From the NCBI GenBank assembly GCA_035626155.1, contig DASPOF010000035.1:1-36443 (forward strand): 36,443 nucleotides of DNA, given 5' to 3'. Source of the DNA: DASPOF01 sp035626155 (GTDB lineage Bacteria > Desulfobacterota > Binatia > Binatales > Binataceae). This document shows, in pieces, positions 1-5,703 of this stretch. The notes under the pieces are model-generated. The model was not told where the DNA came from, did no database searches, and worked only from the letters and a program-made list of their open reading frames with translations. Position 1 is the first letter of the stretch. The number at the start of each line of letters is the position of its first letter. Both the position numbers and the translations under genes were made by a program.

Positions 1-81
1 GATCGCATTGAAAACGATCGGCGCAACAACCAGCAGCGCAAGGATCGCCCGCGTCCAGCGCTGGTTTTCGAATTGATCCAT
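1..81 (-). CDS. N-terminal fragment of a membrane or exported protein, cut by the window edge
   Basis: Reading leftward from an ATG at 81-79 gives 27 codons that run off the window edge. The peptide starts MDQFENQRWTR and continues into a hydrophobic stretch (AILALLVVAPIVFNAI), consistent with a signal anchor or first membrane helix. A GGAG lies 3 bases before the ATG, which supports this start. Too little remains to name a family. Confidence 0.5.
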   Translation of the reverse strand, partial: MDQFENQRWTRAILALLVVAPIVFNAI

Positions 82-134
82 TCTCTCCACCGCGTTCACC
101 TAGATGCGTAAAACATGGCTTCTTTCCTCTGTCT

Positions 135-160
135 TCTCCCCCGGTCTTTTCCGGGGGAGA
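135..160. repeat. Perfect 10-bp inverted repeat in the 82-415 intergenic gap
   Basis: TCTCCCCCGG, a 6-base loop, then CCGGGGGAGA form a perfect 10-bp stem. No T-tract follows on either strand, so it is not a typical intrinsic terminator. Its CTCCCCC...GGGGGAG arms resemble the hairpins clustered at 29871-30019, so it may be a single copy of the same repeat family. I see no gene or clear promoter in the rest of the 82-415 gap. Confidence 0.6.
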
Positions 161-415
161 TAAGAGAGAGGGAGCAGGCTGTGATTTATTTCCAGCCTGC
201 TCGGCAAAAATTGGCGCTGCGGCCTTTCGCGACGCGCGCAATTCTACGCAACCGATGCGAGGGTTTCTACGCGCGAAGGTGCGCGCCCGCAAGCTCCATC
301 GAAAACCGGACCGCAATCCGGCGCGGACCCGGAGCGCTTGACCTTGGCCGGCGCGATGCGCAATCAGTGATGCCAGCGCGATCGGGAGAACGCTTGCCCC
401 GGTCGCCGCGGGAAT

Positions 416-1267
416 ATGCCAGTCGCCTACATTCCGCGCACGCGCGAGCTGTACAGCGAGTTCATCCCGTACCGCTGGGTCGTGAACGATACCGTGCCGT
501 GGACGCCGCTCAAGAAGCCCCTGCGCAAGTCGCGGCTGGCCTTCATCAGCTCGGGCGGAGTCATGTACCGCGATCAGCCGCGATGGCATCGCGAGGACGC
601 CTCGTTCCGGCGGATTCCGAAGGGCGCGCGGCGCGACGAACTGAGCTTCTGGCACTTCGGGTATCACACCAAGGATGCGAAGGAAGACCCCAACTGCGTG
701 TTTCCGCTCGAGCGGCTGCGCGAACTCGAGAGCGAGGGAGTCATCGGCGAGCTCTGCGATCCCGTGTTCAGCTTCATGGGCGGGGTTTACTCGGCGCGCA
801 AGGTCCGCACCGAGCTTGCGCCGGCGCTGGTCGATGAACTCAAGCGGGCGCACGCCGATGCGTTCTTCCTGGTGCCCGCCTGACCGGTGTGCCATCAGTC
901 CGTCGGGCTGATCGCGCGCGTAGCCGAGGAGGCGGGAATCCCTACTTTATGTATGGCATCGGCGCTCGACATCACCCGGGCGGTCAAGCCCCCGCGTGCG
1001 GTGTTTCTGAACTTTCCGCTCGGCCATCAGACCGGCAAGCCGCACGAACCGGAGCTTCAGCGGCGAATCCTGCTCGATGCGCTCGGAGCGTTCGAAACGA
1101 TCGCGCAGCCGGGCACGATCGTGGAACTGCCGTACGTGTGGGATCCCAACGATCGATCCTGGGAGGAGCGCGACTACACGAAGGGCTGGATGCCGGTGCC
1201 GCCGTCGGCGCAGGAAGCCGATGCGGATGATGCCGAGCGCCGGGCGCGCTTCGGCAGCCCGGCGTAA
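416..1267 (+). CDS. GrdB-family selenoprotein (glycine/sarcosine/betaine reductase selenoprotein B-like), UGA read as Sec
   Basis: Two open stretches in one frame, 416-880 and 884-1267, are separated by a single TGA at 881-883. Read through, they give a 283-residue protein with selenocysteine at residue 156 in a U-P-V-C redox motif (Sec156, Cys159). The upstream half carries the family's N-terminal pattern (YIPRTRELYSEF, PLKKPL, SSGG). The half after the TGA continues it without a break (CHQSVGLIARVAEEAGIPT, FLNFPLGHQTGKP). The family is related to GrdB and PrdB of clostridial glycine and proline reductases, which use a Sec-x-x-Cys pair. The reaction of stand-alone environmental homologues is unknown. 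A bacterial-type SECIS hairpin lies just after the UGA. An in-frame stop at 368 and no other start codon before 416 favour this ATG, although its ribosome binding site is weak. A gene caller would split it into two hypothetical genes or a pseudogene. Confidence 0.85.
881..912 (+). promoter_or_regulatory. Sec UGA codon and bacterial SECIS hairpin
   Basis: Downstream of the UGA at 881-883, ATCAG (894-898) pairs with CTGAT (908-912). A single bulged T (899) precedes CC (900-901) pairing with GG (906-907), and the apex is the loop GTCG (902-905). A short stem, a bulged U on the 5' side and a G-U in the apical loop are the features known to be needed for SelB binding in E. coli fdhF. The bulge and loop positions relative to the UGA are also close to those in fdhF. 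The hairpin lies inside coding sequence, as bacterial SECIS elements do. Confidence 0.75.
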
Positions 1268-1365
1268 TCGCGCGCGGAGTGCGGGCCCGATCGCTGCGGC
1301 CCGCGGGCGCGCCACGTGAACGCGCATCGGCCGAGTTGCGGCCGCGCGATGAGGAGGGGTCAAAG

Positions 1366-1749
1366 ATGAACGGACTTGCCGCGGTCACGGTTCTGGCTTT
1401 GCTCGAGTATCTGGTCCTCGGTGCGATGGTCGGGCGGGCGCGAACCAGGTACAAAGTCGAGGCTCCCGCCACGACCGGTAATCCCGAGTTCGAACGCTAC
1501 TTCCGCGTCCATCAGAACACGCTCGAGAGCCTGATCGTCTTCATCCCGGCGCTGTGGCTGTTCGGACGATACGTGAGCAATCCGCTGGCGGTCGCGCTCG
1601 GGCTGATTTTCATCGCAGGCCGGATCATCTATGCGGTCGGCTACGTGAAGGCGCCGGAGAAGCGCGAGGCGGGCGCGCTCATCACGTTCGGCGTCAATTT
1701 GATCCTGATACTGGGTACGCTGCTTGCGCTCGCGCGCCTGAAGCTCTGA
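1366..1749 (+). CDS. MAPEG family membrane protein
   Basis: This 127-residue protein has about four hydrophobic helices and the MAPEG pattern (membrane-associated proteins in eicosanoid and glutathione metabolism). The ERYFRVHQNTLESLIVF segment near residue 45 is followed by PALWLFGRY and by GRIIYAVGYVKAPEKR. In characterised members these residues bind glutathione in a trimeric membrane enzyme. The substrate of bacterial members such as this one is mostly unknown. The ATG at 1366 is chosen because GAGGAGGGG lies about 8 bases upstream, and earlier in-frame codons give a low-complexity Arg/Ala stretch. With thiol peroxidase next and a GST elsewhere, a detoxification role is a reasonable inference. 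Confidence 0.85.
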   Translation: MNGLAAVTVLALLEYLVLGAMVGRARTRYKVEAPATTGNPEFERYFRVHQNTLESLIVFIPALWLFGRYVSNPLAVALGLIFIAGRIIYAVGYVKAPEKREAGALITFGVNLILILGTLLALARLKL

Positions 1750-1880
1750 CGCGCCGCCCCGTCCGCACTCCATTGGGCCGCCGTTAAATTCATTATTTAC
1801 GGGATCGGCTCCAGCGGTTAAGGTTGGATGCTCGTAAGCTTCAGCATCGCGAACGATCATCCCCCAAAGGAGCAGGTACC

Positions 1881-2405
1881 ATGGCGGAAGAACGAAAAGG
1901 CGCCGTCACGATGAGGGGCAACCCCGTGACCCTGGTTGGCGCCGAAATCAAAGTCGGACAAAAGGCGCCCAATTTCACAGTGGTCGGCAAGGGCCTTCAG
2001 CCCGCAACCCTCGACCAGTTCAAGGGCAAGGTCAAAATCATCAGCGCGGTTCCCTCGCTCGACACTCCGGTCTGCGATGCGGAGACGCGGCGCTTCAATG
2101 TGGAAGCCTCCAAACTGCCCGGCGACGTGGAGATACTGACCATCTCGATGGACCTGCCGTTCGCGCAGGCGCGCTGGTGCGGCGCGGCCGGCGTGGACAA
2201 GGTGACGCCGCTCAGCGACTACCGCGGGGCGGATTTCGGGCAGAAGTACGGCGCGCTCATCAAGGAGCTCCACCTGCTCGCGCGCGCGGTCTTCGTCGTG
2301 GACAGGAACGACAACGTCACTTACGTCGAGTACGTCAAAGAGGTCGCCGAGCAGCCGAACTTCGATGCGGCGCTGGACGCCGCGCGCAAAGCGGCCGCGG
2401 CCTGA
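1881..2405 (+). CDS. tpx: Thiol peroxidase (atypical 2-Cys peroxiredoxin)
   Basis: This 174-residue peroxiredoxin of the Tpx subfamily reduces hydrogen and alkyl peroxides with thioredoxin as electron donor. The peroxidatic cysteine is Cys65 in SLDTPVCDAETRRFN, the Tpx signature. The resolving cysteine is Cys100 in ARWCGAAGVDKVTPLSDYR. Both match the spacing of the E. coli enzyme (Cys61 and Cys95). No signal peptide is visible. The start at 1881 has AAAGGAG about 8 bases upstream and gives the usual family length; a longer in-frame reading from 1824 adds only unrelated sequence. It appears to be transcribed alone, with about 130 bases separating it from the MAPEG gene. Confidence 0.95.
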   Translation: MAEERKGAVTMRGNPVTLVGAEIKVGQKAPNFTVVGKGLQPATLDQFKGKVKIISAVPSLDTPVCDAETRRFNVEASKLPGDVEILTISMDLPFAQARWCGAAGVDKVTPLSDYRGADFGQKYGALIKELHLLARAVFVVDRNDNVTYVEYVKEVAEQPNFDAALDAARKAAAA

Positions 2406-2487
2406 TCGCGAAAATGCCCGGGCGCGCTTGCCCGACAGCTTAAGTTTGCGTTTACTCCATCCGGGGTAGGCAAGGAGCTGGCGCGCC

Positions 2488-3192
2488 ATGTTCACCAGGA
2501 CAGCGGCTTTTTACGACGCGATCTATTCGTTCAAGGACTACCAGGCAGAGGCCGAAAAGCTGCTCGCGCTGATTGCGGACAAGCGGAGCGCGCCGGCGCG
2601 ATCGCTTCTCGACGTCGCCTGCGGCACGGGACTGCATCTGTCCTACCTGCGCCGCCACTTCGACGTCGAAGGGCTCGATCTTAATGACGCGATGCTCGAC
2701 GTGGCGAGGCAGCGATGTCCCGGCGTGACGTTCCATCATGCGGACATGATCGCGTTCGACCTGGGACGCAAATTCGACGTCGTCACCTGCCTGTTCAGCG
2801 CCATCGGTTATGCCACCACCGTCGAGCGCCTCAATCAGGCGGTGGAATGCATGACGCGCCATCTCGCGCCGAACGGGTTGCTGGTAATCGAGCCGTGGCT
2901 AACTCCGCAGGACTGGCGCACCGGGATCATTCACGCGCTGTTCGTCGATCGCCCGGAGCTGAAGATTGCCCGCCTCAATCATAGCCGCGCGCGCGGGCGC
3001 CTATCGGTGATCGATTTCCATTATCTGGTCGGCACGCCGGCGAACATCGACTACTTCACCGAGCGGCACGAGCTGGGCCTGTTCACCCGCGAGGAGTACC
3101 TCGAATCGTTCCGGCGCGCGGGACTGGAAGTCTCGCACGACGCGCAAGGACTGATGGGGCGGGGATTGTACTTCGGATTGCTGCGCGCGTGA
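2488..3192 (+). CDS. Class I SAM-dependent methyltransferase
   Basis: The protein is 234 residues with a Rossmann-like methyltransferase fold. Motif I, LDVACGTG, is at residues 41-48, and the acidic residue expected to bind the SAM ribose is in EGLDLN (about 61-66). The HADMIAFDLG and FDVVTCLFSAIGY segments correspond to motifs II and III. The overall layout resembles the small methyltransferases acting on amino sugars (TylM1/DesVI-like), but nothing in the neighbourhood fixes a substrate. GGAG about 11 bases before the ATG supports the start. It ends 110 bases before the B12-controlled btuB region and is probably a separate unit. Confidence 0.85.
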   Translation: MFTRTAAFYDAIYSFKDYQAEAEKLLALIADKRSAPARSLLDVACGTGLHLSYLRRHFDVEGLDLNDAMLDVARQRCPGVTFHHADMIAFDLGRKFDVVTCLFSAIGYATTVERLNQAVECMTRHLAPNGLLVIEPWLTPQDWRTGIIHALFVDRPELKIARLNHSRARGRLSVIDFHYLVGTPANIDYFTERHELGLFTREEYLESFRRAGLEVSHDAQGLMGRGLYFGLLRA

Positions 3193-3259
3193 CGGGCGTT
3201 CATCAGCGATCTGTCGAAAAAATTCTCAATGCCTGATCTCGCGCGCATGCGCCGCGGAC

Positions 3260-3305
3260 CGTATTGACGGCGCCGGCCGCACTTCGTATTGACGGCGGCG
3301 GCCGC
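3260..3305 (+). repeat. Tandem 21-nt direct repeat, period 25, in the btuB promoter region
   Basis: CGTATTGACGGCGCCGGCCGC (3260-3280) recurs at 3285-3305 with one mismatch. Each copy contains TTGAC, the core of a -35 box. The second copy is well placed for the promoter reading into the riboswitch. The first could be a duplicated promoter half or a protein-binding site. Confidence 0.7.
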
Positions 3306-3317
3306 GCGGCGTATTTC
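3289..3317 (+). promoter_or_regulatory. Possible sigma-70 promoter for the btuB riboswitch transcript
   Basis: TTGACG (3289-3294) and TATTTC (3312-3317) are separated by 17 bases. The -35 is good and the -10 is moderate. Transcription would begin at about 3324, just at the 5' end of the riboswitch, which is the placement expected. This is inferred from sequence only. Confidence 0.4.
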
Positions 3318-3465
3318 TTCCGTCGCGCCCGGTGAACGGGAAGCCGGTGAAAAGCCGGCGCTGCCCCGCAACTGTGTGGGGGGACGAAGGCCCATGACGC
3401 CACTGCTTCGGCGGGAAGGCGGGCCCGAGGATGAACCCCAAGCCAGGAAACCGGCCGGGATGCTT
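3318..3465 (+). promoter_or_regulatory. Cobalamin (AdoCbl) riboswitch
   Basis: The conserved blocks of the cobalamin aptamer occur in order: GGTGAACGGGAAGCCGGTGA, then AAAGCCGG, CTGCCCCGCAACTGT, GCCACTGC, GGGAAGGCGGGC and GATGAACCCCAAGCCAGGAA, ending in the B12 box (about 3440-3456, AAGCCAGGAAACCGGCC). Binding of adenosylcobalamin normally shuts off the downstream gene. Here that gene is a BtuB-type receptor, and an intrinsic terminator lies between them, so transcription termination is the likely mechanism. The outer boundaries are approximate. Confidence 0.93.
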
Positions 3466-3518
3466 TTGATGTCTGCCTTCCGCGGGGAGGGTGGCCTCAG
3501 GCGCGGCAGTTCCTGAAG

Positions 3519-3552
3519 CCCGATCCTTCATTGCGCGAGGGGTCGGGTTTTT
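3519..3552 (+). terminator. Intrinsic terminator, probable riboswitch expression platform
   Basis: CCCGATCC (3519-3526) pairs with the G-rich segment ending GGGTCGGG (3540-3547), giving 8 pairs including one G-U. Five Ts follow at 3548-3552. It lies between the aptamer and the btuB ribosome binding site, as expected for a B12-dependent terminator. Confidence 0.75.
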
Positions 3553-3602
3553 CGTCTCCCGGCCGCTCCTCCGCGGCAGGCCAAATGAACGCGGAGGAGT
3601 TC

Positions 3603-5645
3603 ATGATCAGGCTGAAATCGCTGCTAATCGTCCCGGCCGCACTCATCCTTGTTATGGTCGCGCAGCGCGCGCGCGCCGCGGCGATGCCGACTGCGGCGCC
3701 ATCGCCCGGCGCCCAACCGTCAGCGTCGCCGTCGCCATCGGCTCAGGCGCAGGCGCCGCCCGAGAAGAAACTCAAGACGGTCGTCGTCACCGCGACGCGA
3801 ATCGAGCAGCCGATTTCCGAAATCGGCACCACGGTGACGGTTGTCGAGGGCGATCAGATCGAGGCGCAGAAGATCGATCGCGTGGGCGACGTCCTGCGCG
3901 AGGTGCCGGGCGTGCAGATCACGCAAAGCGGTTCCACCGGCGCTGTCACCGAAGCTTCGATTCGCGGAGCGCCGTCCGCGCAGACGCTGGTCCTGGTCGA
4001 TGGCGTCGAGGTCAACGCCGGGGCGACCGGCGGCTTCGACCTGGCAAAGCTGACCACCGGCGGCCTCGACCGCATCGAGGTGCTGCGCGGCGCGGGCGGA
4101 TCGCTTTACGGGTCGCAGGCGATCGGCGGCGTAGTGAATGTGCTCAGCCAGGAGGGCGAGGGCGCGCCCAGGTTCTCGCTCCTCTCCGACGGCGGCAATC
4201 GCGCAACTTCGAACCAGGTCGCGACCGCAACCGGCTCGTACGGCGGCCTCAATTACTCGGGGGTGCTGTCGTACTTTTCGACGGAGGGATTCCGGCCGGT
4301 CAACGACAACTCGGACAATCTCGCGGGCTCGACGCGCCTGGACTACCATCTCGGCGACGGCACGGTCCTGCGCGGTTTTGCGCGCTACATCAGATCGAAT
4401 GTCAGCCTGCCCGACTATCTCGTCTTTTCCGGCGTGCCAATCGATCCGACGGCGCATGAGCGCGATGAGTTCATGCTGTTCAAGGGCGAGATCGAGCATC
4501 GCTTCACCGAGCAACTGACCGCGCGGGCGAGCGCGTTCTACGTGCGGCAGGATGTGCGCGTGAACGCGCCGCCGTTCGCGGAGAGCACGTATTTCGAAGA
4601 CGACTCGATCGCGGATGAGACTCGCGGCGGCAACCTCGAGGCGATCTACTCGTGGACGGCGAACTTCCGCACGCTGGTGGGTTTCGATTTCCTTGACCGC
4701 TGGGTGCGCTCGGGCAGCTATTGCAGCTATTGCGACCCCAACCCTCCTTTCGGAATCGGCACAACTGAGTTCACCGCGCGCCGCCAGGAGTATGCCGGCT
4801 ACGTCGAGCAGGAGGCGCGCCTGCTGCACGATCATCTGCTGCTCACCGGCGGCTTCCGCGCGGATGGCAACAGCCAGTTCGGCAAGGAGGTAAGCCCGGC
4901 GTGGTCGGTGGCGATTCCGATCGACCAAATCTCGACCACATTTCGCGGCAGCTACACCGAGGGCTTCCGCGCGCCGGCGTTCAACGAGCTGTACTACCCG
5001 GATTACGGCAATCCGAAGCTTGAGCCGGAAATATCGAGCGAATACGACGGCGGCTTCACGACCGCCTTCGGCGAGCGCGCGACGTTCACCGCGACCTACT
5101 TTTCCCGCCGCGTGCATCATCTGATCGTCACCGTGCCGTGCCACACATGCATTTTCGGATCCGAGGCGGGCAATGCAGCGCGCGTCGATGTACAAGGCGT
5201 CGAGATCGTACCGAGCGTGACGATCACCAAGGGACTGACTTTCGGCGGCAACGTAACCGTGCTCGATGAGACGCACGCTGACGCGCAGGGTTCGACCGCG
5301 CGTCCGCTCAGGGTGCCGAAGCATTCGGCCGCGGCGCTGCTTGCGTACCAGCGCGGCGGAATTTTCGCCGCACGCGACCGGATTACCGCGAGCGTAAGTT
5401 ACGTCTTCGTGGGCGATCGCGATGACATAACGGTCTCGGGAGTTCCGCCGATCGCGAATCACGCGGCGTACAACCGCGTCGATGCGGTCGCATCATACGC
5501 GCTCGGACGCTCGTACGGCTTCGTGCACGACGAGGAAATCTTCGCGCGGGTGTCGAACCTGCTCGACCGCCACTACTCGGAGGTGTTCGGCTTTCCGGCG
5601 CCGACGATCAATTTTGTCGCGGGGCTGAAGCTGGAATTCGAGTAA
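3603..5645 (+). CDS. btuB: TonB-dependent receptor, BtuB-type (cobalamin uptake)
   Basis: This 680-residue outer-membrane receptor would take up cobalamin using TonB energy. A signal peptide covers about residues 1-27 (ending QRARAAA). A Pro/Ala/Ser-rich linker follows, then a TonB box (KTVVVTATR, about 58-66), a plug domain (VLREVPGVQI, SIRGAPSAQTLVLVDGVEV, IEVLRGAGGSLYGSQAIGG) and a beta barrel ending near LKLEFE. The barrel contains the common TonB-receptor segment GSYTEGFRAPAFNELYYP. ATG 3603 is chosen because GGAGGAG lies 4-5 bases upstream and the signal peptide starts there. Assignment to cobalamin rests mainly on the riboswitch just upstream. No btuFCD genes lie nearby. It ends convergently against glnE. 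Confidence 0.9.
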   Translation: MIRLKSLLIVPAALILVMVAQRARAAAMPTAAPSPGAQPSASPSPSAQAQAPPEKKLKTVVVTATRIEQPISEIGTTVTVVEGDQIEAQKIDRVGDVLREVPGVQITQSGSTGAVTEASIRGAPSAQTLVLVDGVEVNAGATGGFDLAKLTTGGLDRIEVLRGAGGSLYGSQAIGGVVNVLSQEGEGAPRFSLLSDGGNRATSNQVATATGSYGGLNYSGVLSYFSTEGFRPVNDNSDNLAGSTRLDYHLGDGTVLRGFARYIRSNVSLPDYLVFSGVPIDPTAHERDEFMLFKGEIEHRFTEQLTARASAFYVRQDVRVNAPPFAESTYFEDDSIADETRGGNLEAIYSWTANFRTLVGFDFLDRWVRSGSYCSYCDPNPPFGIGTTEFTARRQEYAGYVEQEARLLHDHLLLTGGFRADGNSQFGKEVSPAWSVAIPIDQISTTFRGSYTEGFRAPAFNELYYPDYGNPKLEPEISSEYDGGFTTAFGERATFTATYFSRRVHHLIVTVPCHTCIFGSEAGNAARVDVQGVEIVPSVTITKGLTFGGNVTVLDETHADAQGSTARPLRVPKHSAAALLAYQRGGIFAARDRITASVSYVFVGDRDDITVSGVPPIANHAAYNRVDAVASYALGRSYGFVHDEEIFARVSNLLDRHYSEVFGFPAPTINFVAGLKLEFE

Positions 5646-5703
5646 CCAAAGAATGCCCCCGGCCATCCGGCGACGCCGATCGAGGCCGGCCCGCGCGCGC
5701 GTT

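Noticed and set aside
135..160. Intrinsic terminator.
   Set aside because: The stem is strong but no T-tract follows on either strand.
881..883. TGA read as a true stop, splitting a GrdB-like gene into a pseudogene or two genes.
   Set aside because: The frame and family similarity continue directly past the TGA, it sits in a UxxC position, and a SECIS-like hairpin follows.
3720..5462. 580-codon leftward open frame inside btuB.
   Set aside because: It is fully antisense to a clear TonB receptor, and its product is Arg/Ala-rich with no recognisable motif; this is typical of high-GC shadow frames.
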